From assembly GCF_030272615.1 (NCBI RefSeq), contig NC_081415.1, positions 604,943,137 to 605,007,136 of the forward strand: a stretch of 64,000 bases of DNA, written 5' to 3'. Source of the DNA: Cryptomeria japonica. Lineage: Eukaryota; Streptophyta; Pinopsida; Cupressales; Cupressaceae. The position numbers and the translations under genes are program-made. The notes beneath the pieces are model-generated. The model saw only the letters and a list, made by a program, of their open reading frames with translations. It was not told the origin of the DNA and did not search any database. Shown here piece after piece: positions 43,461 to 55,599 of this stretch; the stretch's first letter is position 1; each line of letters starts with the position of its first letter.

Positions 43461-43817
43461 ATGGTCTTAGTGGAATACCCAATAGTTAAACCTTTGGTCA
43501 GTACAAGAATGGAGAAGTCAGTGGGAAACCTAGAAGGAATAGGTGATGAAGGATCTATAAGTGATGCACTAGGTTCAACAAATGAACTTGAAGATGATGG
43601 GGGACCAAAGTTAGATTATCCACTACTTTTGTTTTGTTATGACTCTTATGCGAGCAATGCTTCTTTTAGGGGAATTGTGGTTGGAAATAGAGTTTCGACT
43701 TTGTATTCAATTTATGGCTTAACAAATGTTGAGTTTAGTCACAATTTGTTGGGTAGTGATTCCCAAAAGGATGAGGAGGAGATAATTCTTGACATTATTT
43801 TTAAGGTAATATTATGA
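43461..43817 (+). CDS. Unrecognised open frame, 118 codons
   Basis: ATG to TGA without interruption, on the plus strand. The predicted product is acidic in its first half (EGIGDEGSIS, NELEDDGG), followed by a hydrophobic stretch, PLLLFCYDSY. I see no known domain. It precedes a duplicated, coding-like but broken sequence, so it may be the front of an old transposon or gene relic. Support as a real gene is weak. Confidence 0.2.
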   Translation: MVLVEYPIVKPLVSTRMEKSVGNLEGIGDEGSISDALGSTNELEDDGGPKLDYPLLLFCYDSYASNASFRGIVVGNRVSTLYSIYGLTNVEFSHNLLGSDSQKDEEEIILDIIFKVIL

Positions 43818-43934
43818 AACAATCCTTCCTATCACACTTCATATGTTGGTAATGTGATCTCATTCAACTATGATATGGTCATATGTAAGGGTTTCATATC
43901 CCAACCTCCTATTAAATTGGGGTCTAGATTGGAT

Positions 43935-44536
43935 GTAGCTCTAGTTATTGGTGTGATGGCAAGGGCTTTTCCTTTTAGGGAGTTCCCTCTTTTATGGGAT
44001 GCCTTGCTTCATTTGTTTTGTCATAGCCCCTTTCTAGAAAGGGTGCCCTCTTGCATTTCCCCTATTTCCTCATTTACATTATCACCTTCCTATTAAGGGG
44101 TTAATGTGGTTCTTAACATTGAACCTATATCTAAGGGTTAAAAGATACTTCTTCATCTAGGTGTTGTTGATCCTAGGGTTGGTGGTTCCACCTACTAAGG
44201 TCTCTATTATTGTTTGGAATGAGAAGAGTTTTGAATTATCTATTAATTCTACTAATGGTCTATATTTTGGGTCCCTCAAAGGTGTTCTTCTCTTAGATGG
44301 TCTGGCTAAATCTACTTTTTAGCTCATATTTACATTTCGCTTGGTATTCTTAATGGGTAGGTAGATATAGCTAGCCCTACAATTCATTTTTTTCTCATTG
44401 GAAAGTTTTAATGTTATAGGCTAAATATTGAATTTATTTATAATTGGGATTTTAATTGCTAGAAGGCTCCATCTCTCAATATCATTATGCCACCAAATGA
44501 TTATCTACTAAATTCTCCTTTCTTTCCTAAGTGGAT
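43935..44536 (+). repeat. Duplicated sequence D, unit A
   Basis: About 600 bp running from CTCTAGTTATTGGTGTGATGGC. It repeats immediately downstream from 44,537 and, after Ty3-III is removed, from 59,094. Shared blocks include TTGAACCTAT, CTAGGTGTTGTT, AATATTGAATTTATTTATA and TTGGGATTTTAATT. Translations give similar broken peptides in both units, so a coding relic was duplicated. The family is unknown to me. Confidence 0.65.
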
Positions 44537-44675
44537 GCTCTAGTTATTTGGTGTGATGGCAAGGCAGTTTCCTTTTAGGTAGTAACCTATATTTGATTAC
44601 ATTAATTATTTCCTTTGTTTTCTTGTAGCCCACTTCTACAAGGGGTTGCCTCTTCCATTTCCCTTGTTTTCTCAT
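44537..44675 (+). repeat. Duplicated sequence D, unit B, left part
   Basis: Begins GCTCTAGTTATTTGGTGTGATGG, matching the start of unit A, and continues to CTTGTTTTCTCAT, where Ty3-III is inserted. Its right part resumes at 59,094. Confidence 0.65.
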
Positions 44676-45658
44676 TGAACCAAGGAAAAACTAGGATGAA
44701 GATAAATGGTTAGTTTGAACACAAATATGCATGAAATATTCAAACAAACTCAAGAAATACCATTATACCTTTATAAGTATCCACTTGTTCCTCGGATTGA
44801 GCTTGATGAAGTGAAGGCACCCCTTTGATGCTCCACTTGATTTGATCTTTTCTTGTTGTAGATGTGGATTTCTCTCAAATGCTCAACAAGATAGATGGAT
44901 CAAAGATTTTTATGAAGGATGAAGGATAGATGGATATGGGTAATAAGGTTTTGATAGAGGACTATGAGAAAATGATGAAAATGTGATAAAGGGAGATGAG
45001 GAGAGAAATTAGTAGCATGATGGTAGAAGAATGAAAGATCCCCCTTTTGAGAATGAAAGATGCTCCAATTTATAGATTGGATGAGGCCAATGGAGGGCCA
45101 AGATTGATTTGCTTATGAAAGGCTAAGATTGATTCAAGATAGTGGACATGGATCAAGGATGCATTCGAGAAATAAAAAGGAATATAAAATTCCTTGAGAA
45201 AATGTGGGGAAAAGAAATTTGAATTTCAAACTGAGGATGCATAGGGGGATTTCAAATAAATTTGAATTTCTTTGAGAGGTTCGAGATTGATGTGACATGA
45301 TTGGGGGAATTTAAAATTGGAGAATAATGATAAGTGGAATATGAGAGATTCTAGAAGAGTTAATTAGGCTGAATGAGGATTAGGAAAACGTGATTTGTAG
45401 GAATCACATAATTAGGTTAATTAATTAAAATTAATTAACTGAGTGGGTTTAGAAGAAATAATTATTGAGGTGACTTTAGAAGAATAGGGAAATAATTAAT
45501 TTATTTGATAAATTAATTACTGGACAATAGTGTTAGGATTAATTAAATTAGACTTAATTAGCACTGATAAGAATAATGATAACATAATTAAATCAGTTAA
45601 TTATGTTGACAAGCTTAAATTAATTAAATATTGATATAATTAATATTAGGTGTCTACA
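44676..45658 (-). repeat. Ty3-III 3' LTR
   Basis: On the minus strand it starts TGTAGACACCTAAT. TATA-like CTATAAATTGG lies near 45,065. By eye about 5-10% different from the other copy over the part compared. Confidence 0.92.
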
Positions 45659-45673
45659 TTTTTCCCCTCTTTG
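45659..45673 (-). other. Ty3-III polypurine tract
   Basis: AAAGAGGGGAAAAA on the minus strand directly before TGTAGACACC. A TTTGATATGACATCA...TGATATATCAAA inverted repeat lies next to it. Confidence 0.8.
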
Positions 45674-45740
45674 ATATATCACCATGAAGTGATGTCATAT
45701 CAAAGAAGAATAAAACTTAGTGGAAGAAAAGGATAAGGAT

Positions 45741-47018
45741 TGTATACACCTAAAAATGGTTTGAAGATAATTAATTAAATAAGCAATTATTTAATTAATC
45801 CACTTTCCTAATTTAATTGAATTCATTAGGCAATTTGATTAAATTCTCCCTTTCGTCTACTTATTAATAAATCTAAGGATTTATCTAATAGGTTCATTTC
45901 AATAGTCCCCTTTGATCAGTTAATTCAAATTAATTAATCATCTCACCCCCATTTCAATCAATTAATCTAATCCCCTAACTAATTAAAACAAATCAATTTA
46001 TGAGTTGTTGAAAATTAATTAGTCTTTTCCTATTCCCCTTTGATCAATTAATTAAAATTAATTAATCATCTCCCCCCCATTTCAATCAATTCTTCTAATC
46101 CCCTAATTAATTAAAACAAATCAATTTATGAGTTGTTGAAAATTAATTAGTCTTTTCCTATTATTTGAATTTTCAAATACAAATTACCCACATGCCTCCT
46201 AACTTCTAACCACCTAGCCTAACCATCCATCTAACCGAACCCATTCCACCGAACCTTGGGTTTGCCTAACCCTGTCCTATCTTGCACATTCTAACCTCCT
46301 TATCCTAACCTCGTATGGTGTGGATATTCTCCCCTTGAGACACATGGCATTTTGGCCACATGTCTCCTCTCTTGGACACTTGCCCTCTTATGAGAAAGGC
46401 TCCTTTACACTTGTCACCTTAGAGATGACAAGTGTCCCTTCCTCCAACCTCTTCTCCAACCTCCTCCAATTTTACCCTTGATATCTTCAGACTCAATCTT
46501 GACCGTTGATTCTTGCCACCTCACCCCTGGCCTTGGAAATCCTATAAATATCCCCCATTTTGGAGCACAAAGGATCTCATCTCATTATCAATTTAGGCAT
46601 TGTTAGTATAGTCATATCATTTGAGAATTGTTGTTATAGGCAATTGCATTATCTTAATTTGACCATTTTCTAGCATAATTGTTGAATCATGTAGCTTAAT
46701 CAATCTCTTTCCTAGCTTAATTTCATCATCATCATATCTTAATCATGAATTATCATTAGCTTAAGTATCCTCTTGGATCAATCTAGCATAATCAATCTCA
46801 TCTAGTTTGCATATCATCATTTCAAATCCTTTGGCTAGGTGTAGTCAAGTCATTGGGATTGCTTATCTAGATCTGAGAGAAATCGCATCTCTTAGGAGGT
46901 GATAAGTTACTTTGTCATGGTTCATCTTTCGTTTGCTTATTATTTGCTAACAATGCTTTAAATGATCTATTGAGTGTTTGTGTTGTAGCTACACGTATCA
47001 CACTTGATATGCACGACA
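45741..47018 (+). repeat. Solo LTR (family S) inside Ty3-III, with a 128-bp internal duplication
   Basis: Starts TGTATACACCTAAA and ends GCACGACA like the solo LTR at 40.9 kb. The flanks AGGAT and AGGAA are near-identical target copies. A TATA box, CCTATAAATATC, lies near 46,540. It is longer than its relative because the segment starting CCCCTTTGATCA occurs twice (45,907 and 46,035). Confidence 0.85.
45907..46162 (+). repeat. 128-bp tandem duplication in the solo LTR
   Basis: Two adjacent copies begin CCCCTTTGATCA and run through GAGTTGTTGAAAATTAATTAG to TTTTCCTATT. They differ at only a few positions by eye. Confidence 0.85.
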
Positions 47019-47859
47019 AGGAATAGTAGCATGATGCCCCAATCATAAGATGAGGAAGAATGATGAGGAAGTAGTTGTATGCACCCTTGAGAGGACATGC
47101 AAGTTCGAAGAACATGGTTGTGCTCCCAAAATGGATTAGAAGACTAGATAATAAAAGGATTAAGATGATGAAAGAGGAAATAAATGATTTGGAGTCGTGT
47201 GAATGAAATGAGATAAAGAAATGATAAATGGATGCGATTTCTTGTTGAGAAAATGTAGAGAGAAAACCTAGGTTTGATATTGCCATGGATAGTCTACACC
47301 ACTGATTATAAGAACCAGGTTGATATGAAGATCGGAGGCATGGAATGGCTCTTAGTCAAACAGGTATGACTTGCACACAATCATGCAAGTGTTGATAAAC
47401 ACTAATGCAGGGTTGTTAGTTCCTACAAGGAAAACTTTTAAACACACCATACCATAAAAATTATGCCCCATTATACACCAGCCAAGACATACCAAGGTAT
47501 AAGATGATCAAGGAAGCCATGAGCAATTATAGTCCTCAGACACAAGATAAAAATCAAAGGAGAAAGATCAACCATGCAGACAACATGCACATGACCAAGT
47601 GAAATATATTTCCAAGAGTAGGACATGGATTTGGATAAAATGTCAGACTAGGGAAGGATGTATCTCGATGGGTAGGTGATGGATTTGGATACAGGTTGAT
47701 GATTGGCAAAAGGCAAGTTGGATGTGCAAGGTCTGCAGATGAGAGGATTGTTGCTTGGATTTGATTAGCACAATATGGATGGGTGTTTGGATTAGGAACA
47801 AGTCAGTGTAAGATTAGGTAGATTTGATTAGCACAATATGGATACAGTCTTGATGGCAT
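47019..47859. other. Ty3-III interior without gene
   Basis: No supported coding sequence. An exact 22-bp direct repeat starting ATTTGATTAGCACAATATGG occurs at 47,759 and 47,822, close to where the methyltransferase similarity ends. Confidence 0.55.
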
Positions 47860-48468
47860 GCAACTGTATCTATTTGGAATGCATTACCCAAACACCGCAA
47901 TCGATCACTCGCACACGAAGTTCCACGAGTGTGATCTTTTTCAAATCCTAATATGATTTCTATCTCGTCAACCTCTAGAGGAGCCACCTGACTTGGCCCC
48001 ACCCAAACCAAGATCCATTCTTCCCACTTTTCAAGATTGTATTTCTCTTCACTATCTTGCAGTTTCCCTCATGAATTTTCAATTATAGTGTAGAGTTCTT
48101 CATGGTGGACACCACCACATCATCTAGAGTCTATGCTTTAATTTTTTTCTTTGATCCCATGGAGGCCAATAGTCCTCTGTTTGAGGAAGTGCTTCCTGAA
48201 TAGTCATGGTGGGGAGAGATAATTCTTGAAATCACTCTTCTATTGGGAGATTATGTACGTAACATCTTGGTCTTCTAAAAGCTGACAATTATACTTCAAG
48301 TCCACCAACTCTTGTTCCACACTATAGAAATTTTTGGATATTGACTTCCAAATATCCCTAGGTGCAAAAGTATCATTCTAATAATAGAAAAAAGGTGCTC
48401 CTTGCATGAACACATTGATTTCCTCCAAGCGTGGCCCAATAGGTTTTGTAGGAACTCCAAAACTAGTT
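47860..48468 (-). pseudogene. DRM-type DNA methyltransferase gene fragment
   Basis: Minus-strand peptides in order: FGVPTKPIGP, GAPFFYY.NDTFAPRDIW, FYSVEQELVDLKY, TIQEALPQTEDYWPPWDQR, EKWEEWILVWVGPSQVAPL, EVDEIEIILGFEKDHTRG, RLRCLGNAFQIDTVA. These match, block by block, the first half of the rearranged catalytic domain of plant DRM enzymes, which perform RNA-directed de novo cytosine methylation. That half holds motifs VI to X, which in DRMs precede motifs I to V. The fragment stops right after the DTVA block, before the SAM-binding motif I. Stops (for example after FFYY) and two frame changes make it non-functional. I see no intron in about 600 bp, which might mean a processed copy. It lies in sense orientation to Ty3-III. 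Confidence 0.85.
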
Positions 48469-49546
48469 AGACCCTCCAGACATAAATTAGAGATGTCACA
48501 TCAGACACTCCAGACATTGTTTGTTTGTATTGCATACTATCTATCTATTTATAACCCTTAAACACTTTCCTCTGCCATTCTCCAATTGCTCTCTTCTAGG
48601 CAGCTGATGAGCTTGTTTCCATGTCATTCAAGATAATGCCTGCTTGCTTTCTTTTAGGAAATTTGCTTGCACATGACTCTTGAACTTGTATGTTCTGCTT
48701 TCGTACAGATATAAATTTTAATTCACGCTAAGATAATAACTAAATAAAATAAGCATTTGTAATGAAAAGATTTAGTCATTCGATGTTACATATTATCTGA
48801 CAGAAAGGTCATAGACAATTCTTGGAGAAAGGAAACATTATTGATAATCATTTTTTGCAAATAACACTAAATCAAATAGATTAAAAATGTTTCATGTAAT
48901 TTTTAAAAGTATAACCTGTTCAATGCTTTCATGCAGCGACGGCAAAGCCGTCTGACCCACACCATTATGCATAATAGAACCAATCAATATAATAGGCTAT
49001 TATAAAGAATATATCCAAAAATATGAAAGAACATTAAATTACCATTACAAAGGCATAAACCATTAAATAGTGAAAATAGATATAAATTTGTAAATGTCTC
49101 CCTATAAACACCACAACCATAACCAAAACAAAAAAAATTCTTACCCGCAAAAACTTAGCTGGTGAGTTGCAAGTCTACAACATCTCTCAGATGATCAAAC
49201 CATTTCTTAATTTTGTTCTTCTGGTTATTCAATGGATTTAGTTGCATGTTCAAGTTTACTATTTGAAGCCTTCTGTTTCCCTATATTTGAGACATAATAA
49301 AATTCTTGTGAGTAGGAAATTGATTCAAGAGTTACGTGTGAAGAATCTGGCAAAGTAAATGATGACAATCAAACTCAAATTTTATCTGTCTTGATTAAAG
49401 ACTTTTATCCTGATGGCATTAAATTAAAGTTCTTTCTCTATTTTTTGGTGATCTCTAGAGAAGAAGTTGCTTTGCATCGACCTGGGATACATTTAACTTG
49501 TGTTGTATCTGCAGAAATATGTATCCTAGGATGATGCAATGCAACC
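48469..49546. other. Ty3-III interior without gene
   Basis: No supported coding sequence. A short hairpin, GACGGCAAAGCCGTC, lies near 48,938. The first few hundred bases may hold more of the captured methyltransferase locus, but no block is recognisable. Confidence 0.5.
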
Positions 49547-49765
49547 TCTGCTCCACCAATACCAGATAGAAGAGAAAGTACTTTAATTTAAAGCCATCAC
49601 AATAAAATGCTTTCAAGACATATATTAGGTATAAAAGGAAGCCTACCCTGTCATTTGAAGGGGTTTACCTACAATTCAAGTGATCTCTTAATTATAAAAT
49701 CAATTCAATTCCAAGTGAACATGCAATCAAGCATTCATCAAGAATTGAAGGAGAAATCAAGTTAA
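49547..49765. repeat. Local direct duplication, copy 1
   Basis: Starts TCTGCTCCACCAATACCAG and continues through AAGTACTTTAATTTAAAGCC and AATCAATTCAATTCCAAGTG. It repeats at 49,932, 385 bp away, with an internal deletion in the second copy. Confidence 0.75.
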
Positions 49766-49931
49766 TAAAGATATTTAATAAAGATATCATCTTTTAAATT
49801 AAGAAATGGGCAAGAGATTAAGAATACAAACCTTCCATATTGCACACTTCAAGGTATATTAAAATCAGTTTAAAGTGTATTCATTTAAGGGCCTTTCATA
49901 AAATATTCTCAACTTACATATCATAAAAGGA

Positions 49932-50093
49932 TCTGCTCCACCAATACTAGATAGAAGAGAAAGTACTTTAATTTAAAGCCATCGGGATAAAATTCTTTCA
50001 AGACATATAAAATCAAGTGATCTCTTCATTATAAAATCAATTCAATTCCAAGTGAACAGGCAATCAAGCATTGAAGGAGAATTCAAGTTGGTG
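49932..50093. repeat. Local direct duplication, copy 2
   Basis: Matches copy 1 from TCTGCTCCACCAATACTAG to the CAATCAAGCATTGAAGGAG region, lacking about 50 bp of the middle. Confidence 0.75.
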
Positions 50094-50282
50094 CAGGTGA
50101 ATTTGGAAGACAAAAGGACTCAATGAAGCCAGTAAAGACTTTTGAAGGTCTGAGGAGTGAAGAGCCAATCAGTTATGCACACAATGAAGCCATCAAAGAC
50201 AATCACCGTTAGCATAGATTGCAGGATATGCACAAGATGTGTTTGAAATGGATTCAGAAACTTCCAACAAAATGTGATTAGT

Positions 50283-50405
50283 GAGTATAGATGTTGTAGT
50301 GCAACTGCCTAGGTACACATGCATGCAAAATATTTAAGCTTAGATAAGGCACATGAACTATTTGACATAATGCCTCAAAGATCACCCAATATCCAATGAC
50401 GGTTG
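50283..50405 (+). pseudogene. PPR-like repeat fragment
   Basis: The plus strand encodes VHMHAKYLSLDKAHELFD followed by IMPQRSP. This fits one pentatricopeptide repeat with its usual MYAKCGSL-DKA-ELFD-MP pattern, as in plant organelle RNA-binding PPR proteins. An in-frame TAG precedes it and a TGA follows soon after. Only about one repeat is left. It is antisense to Ty3-III. With such a short match, chance similarity cannot be excluded. Confidence 0.5.
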
Positions 50406-53400
50406 GGAGAAAGAAAACATCAATTTTTTCATAATCTTAAATATTTCTTTATTCATCACTATAAATCTATTATGAATATAGTCTCAATATTGCAGAAATT
50501 TATTCTATTATGAATGCAATATTTAGGGGTGTAATCTTTATATTTTTTTTTTTAATTAGGAAAAGGTCCTAATACAATCCCCAACTAATTAATCTACAGA
50601 AAGATACCACTAAAGAAAGAAATTCAATCCTCACCACTATGGTCTTGAAGGCTTTTAAGACACTTGGATTCCTATTTTAGCCTGCTTTTCCTTAACCTTA
50701 TGTTAAGATAGTAAACTAGTTTGAGAGAATCCATTGGGTGGAAAATTGTGTATGGTTGCAATTATTTTCATGCATGGAAAGTGATTTAAAGTTTGGACCA
50801 ATAGAGGATAAGTATTTCTTGAACCTTCAAGGACATGTGTAGAGCACCGCACGGATGTTTCTCCATTATTGAACTCTTTGAATATGTAAGTAAATTATTT
50901 TTGGTTGATGACACAGTAAGTGTGGTATTTGTCTTTTCGATATGTTGTGGATAATATTAATCAAATATGGAATTTTTTTGATGCTATATACACTATGTTT
51001 TGGATTGAATTTAGGTAAGTGAAGAGGTAATCTAAGAATAAAAGAGGTACACAAAGGAAGAAGAGTGAAATAGGTGGTTTGGGATGGAGGCTACAAGTAT
51101 ATATGATAATTCGTATGGATAATTTGTTGTCTATAAAGAGGAAAATAAGCTATCACAACTTTAACATGAATGAATGCCTCATCTACAGAAGTAAAAGGTA
51201 CCTCTAATGGTTTCAAAATTTGTCAAAATAGTTATGATATACCAAATAATCAAGTGGAATATCCTTTAGGTAACTAATATTATCTTCAAACTATTTATTT
51301 TGATTTTCATCATATCCTTTCCATGTGAATTTCCCTTGGTTTTAGTCCCATTTTTTCTTTATTTTATATATATTCAAAACAAAATTTATAGATGCATGCC
51401 TCTACTTGTCTCACCACTCATTAATTGTTTGGGATTTTCATTCCATTCACCAAGGTTGGCATCTATTCTAAGACTTTGTGTCATGGCCAAGCTAAATTAT
51501 TTGCCTCTAGTTTCTCTCCAATCTAGTCACCTAGTAGCATGTGAAATCTATCTCTTCCTAATTATTATTCTCTCCATCTTGTTAATGACCATTTCATTAA
51601 TGAATCCTTCCTCATAATTTTGGATAAGTGAGACAATGTTAGCTCAAGGAATCTTTTCAATCCTCTTTCAAGATTCTTTCCCAAGTAATAATCTTGCATA
51701 TTGGAAAACAAATTACGCTTCTATTTTTCCAAGCTACTCTTCCTTATAATGTTTAGATTTATTCTAAAGTGCTCATTGTGACTCATGTTTACTACTCTTC
51801 CTATTAGTCTCATTCCAATATCTCCTACAAAAATATGGAATGATTACATTTATATTTTATTTGTGTCTCCTAAATATCCACAAAATTTGGAACAATAATA
51901 CAATTTTTCAATAATACTATGAGCATCACTTTGATGAAATGAGTACTAAGTGATCCATTCTTATGAGGGGTTCATGTAAACTACTCATGAGAATGGGTCA
52001 GCTTGAATCTAAAACTATGCAAGTGAATCTTGATATAAATATCTTAGTATGAAAGTCTTGTGAAAACACTCATTCTTCTAGCATTGAAAGTTGTGAGAGA
52101 GTTATTAAGGGGATTCTCGTGTGTATAGATTCAATGTATAAGTTCAAGACAGATTTTGAGGTGATATTTCTTTCCTTTTGGTACATCTATCTTTAAATTG
52201 GATGTTCTTTTGCCTTCATGGTAGGGAGTAAGTAATTTTTATGTGGGTTCCTTTTTTCATTTTTGGATTATTAAGGAAAACATAGTTTGTGAAGAGGAGG
52301 TTTTGTTTGTTATCTTATAAAAAAATTGGGTATTAGCTATTATTATAAATTATAGACAAAACAATGTCCTCTAAGGCTGTTGAAAAGAAATATCTATATG
52401 ATGGATTCTCTTCCCAATTTATCTTCAAAGTTATTTAGTAAATATTTGGGAAACCAAAATAGGGTATGTTGATTTGCAAAGGAAGAACTAAATCTCCCAA
52501 GCTTGTTCCAACAACCATAAAATTTTATGATTGGGATGCAAGGGAGATTAGTGATTTGATGGGTTGGCTTTGGCTAGATTCACCTAAGACAATTGATGAT
52601 TTATTAGGCATTGTTGCGTCGATGCATTGTTAAGGTTATTATGGTTGATTATCAAAGCTAGTGGGATTCAAATATAGAGACATGTTTAAGATAATTCTTA
52701 TCATTGGTTGGTTAATAAAAATATGGTTTCAAGATTGATGCACAAACATATTAGAAGGGCACTTTTATGGTGTATGTGAAATAATCACATTATTAAGCAA
52801 AATAATAGGTAATCTATAGGCAAGAATACTCCATATATAGATATTCTATATGAGGGACATGACTAATTCCACAAAATATAAGATTGAATAGGCTTTTCTC
52901 ATTAGTGGAATCATATAATAGCTAGTGTGTATTGTTGGCTAGATGCATGAATTTGTAGTTTCCATACAACTAAGAAATGATAATGTTTCTAAGTACAAAC
53001 CAAGTGGGAACTATGGACCCACTAATCTTATTTGTAACCACTCACAATGACTATATTATGATAACTCTCTTACTGATAATAGAGAGTATCTAATAGATTT
53101 ATTAAGACCCTAATTATGGTCATGGTAGACCACACAAAGATTGAATTCCATAGGAGGCTAAGAAGGTGATCCATGAACAAGAGTTTGTTTCATTCAATCC
53201 TTAACAATCATGACAAATAACTGAAGAGTACTCATACTCAAACTTCTGCACCCATTTTCCAAATTTAGAGATAGGTTAATCTGGGTAGGGAGAGCTTGAT
53301 CACCATTGAGTGAGGATGCCAAGAATATATTTGATATAGATAAAAAAAATAGGATTAAACCAGGGCTCAAGGACCCATCTACAGAATAGCAATCATATGA

Positions 53401-55588
53401 CAAGAGTAACCATTGCCATGAGATATGAAACTTAAAACAATGTGACAAAGATATTACTATGTATAACTTGAGAGCATTCAAAATTATACCCTTATTTGAT
53501 CCAAGGGGTTATATGGAGGGGAAGATAGTGAGAAAGTATGTTTATGTGACTAATTTAGAGATTTTTTTGGAAAATTTTGCCAAATTATCTCAATTTAGAG
53601 AAAATGATTATTGTACTACCTTACTTTGTTTTGTCTTAGCTTGAAAAAAAAAGTCTAGTTTAGATTATTTTCCTATAAAGCAAAATGCTCTAACAATATT
53701 GTTATCAAATGCAAATATTTAGAAGCTATTCCATATGATATTCTTGATAAAACCATTTCTTTTATAGAATCTCGAAAGGTAATATTTTAAGATTTGACTA
53801 TGGAGATAGCCACCCAAGATCTAGAGGTCGAATGGAAAGCACAACAAAATGAGAAGATCAATATGACACAAATAAACTATATTCCTATCAATGAATGCAA
53901 GTTTACAATATGAATGAATGAGATTATAAATAGAACCCCTTGATTATATAGGTCAAGATGAGACATGTAAGATATCATAAGATTATGAAAGTATCTTAAT
54001 CTTATGATATGAGACATAAAGTGATAAGTATCCTATGTATACCTTAAGTAAACTTAAATGATAAGGCATAAAAATGACCTAATAGTGGAAGTAGCTAGGT
54101 AATATCCCTATTACACCAACAATTATTGCTACTTGTTCTTTGATTCATCTCATTGATATGGCTCAAATTGAAATAATTCATTTCATCAATCAGAACAAAT
54201 ATATTCAAAATTTTACTAAGCAATAAAACAAGTCTTGTGATCCTTACTTTCCTTAAACTGGCGCCTTTGGTTGCTAGCCCTTTACTCACAAGCATTACTC
54301 TCACAAAAAATACAAACTCATTTTTTTGTAAGTGATCCTTTAATCATCATCATTTTCATGCTCCGAACACACTTACTTTTGCAAGTGCAAGTATCCCAAG
54401 CCTCGATCCAAAACTATAATTTACTATATTTGCCACATCACTTCAAATTGCTCTTGTAAGAACACAATTGTTAAATTAGTCTACATGACTAATGCAATAT
54501 CATGGAGGGGTGTAGTAGAAGAAGACATATATCTCTATAAACAATATGACTTTTTTGAATCTATTCTCAAAGATCAATGATGAAATATAATGCAGATGGG
54601 ATTTTTAGTATGATATATGAATTAACTAAACTACATACTATAAGAATGAATAGGTCTCAAGAAGATAAAGGAAGTAGAGGACAAAGGATCTCCCTATACT
54701 AGTAACACATTTAGAGGAAGGTAAATCACAATCTTCTTTTAAAACTTTTATGGTGACTCTACAAGCTGGTACTAGACCTTTCCTTATTTCTTTCAAATTA
54801 GTAAACTAATGAAGATATGATTGTTCTTTAGGGAACATCTAAGAACCAGTAGGAAACACCAACACATATATGTCCATATAAATTGAGAAACAACAGCTCA
54901 TCTAGGCTTTCGTAGTTATTTCTTAGTTATGGACAGTAATAGTATATGTACAGGTTTAAAGTTTAAACCCTTGGTCATGGAAGTATTTTGATTTAAAGTT
55001 TAAGCAATAGTATATGTACAGGTTTAAAGCTCAGTCAACTTCAGTTGCTTGTGTCATCTCACTCCAGCTGGAGGAGGGAGCTATAGGGCTACAAATAGCA
55101 TTATAGACCATACACTCCAAACACAATACTAAAAAACCAACCAAATAGCCAGGGACTTACTAGACGTAGAGTGGACGGACCAGAGCTTAGATATAGGCAC
55201 GAGACTAAGGCACTTCCCCTCCACACCGACCACCAGCCCTTGACTTCACCTTTGCCTTTGCTGGCTCAGATGCTTCTTCCTTCATGGAAAGGCACCGATC
55301 AATGATATTGGGATGAATGAGAGGCAGGATTTTGTAAAGAGGCGAGATTTATGAAATGACTTGGTGTTTTCTTTTTTTTTTAAGTAATGCACGTGGTCAT
55401 CAGAATTTCGATGAATGCGGGCACTTTTTCTAAAAAAAACCTAATGTCATTGCCAATTTCTTCTACATCGAAACCAAATGTTGAATTCTCATCGAAATTC
55501 TAACAAAATCGGGCATTTTTTCAAAAAAAAATCAAGTTTGATCACAATATACCTTCTCCATCGGAAACCTCTGTTGGAATTTTAAGCT
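50406..55588. other. Ty3-III interior, mostly featureless
   Basis: AT-rich, many short open frames without recognisable domains. Two local details: a 25-bp direct repeat containing AATAGTATATGTACAGG at about 54,942 and 55,008, and a GC-richer patch at 55,050-55,290. On the minus strand that patch reads HPNIIDRCLSMKEEASEP, which might be an exon relic. No function assigned. Confidence 0.4.
53972..54010. repeat. 12-bp perfect inverted repeat
   Basis: ATATCATAAGAT at 53,972-53,983 and ATCTTATGATAT at 53,999-54,010 with a 15-nt loop. It may be a small transposon relic. Confidence 0.6.
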
Positions 55589-55599
55589 AAATGTATTAG

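Noticed and set aside
46915-47286. 123-codon minus-strand frame
   Set aside because: It crosses the precise right boundary of the solo LTR at 47,018, so it cannot be an old gene.
48930-48955. Short hairpin GACGGCAAAGCCGTC as a bacterial-type terminator
   Set aside because: No U-tract follows and the context is plant retrotransposon DNA.
51300-51617. 105-codon hydrophobic plus-strand frame
   Set aside because: Hydrophobic composition is typical of AT-rich noncoding DNA; no domain, no start context, no neighbours to support a membrane protein.
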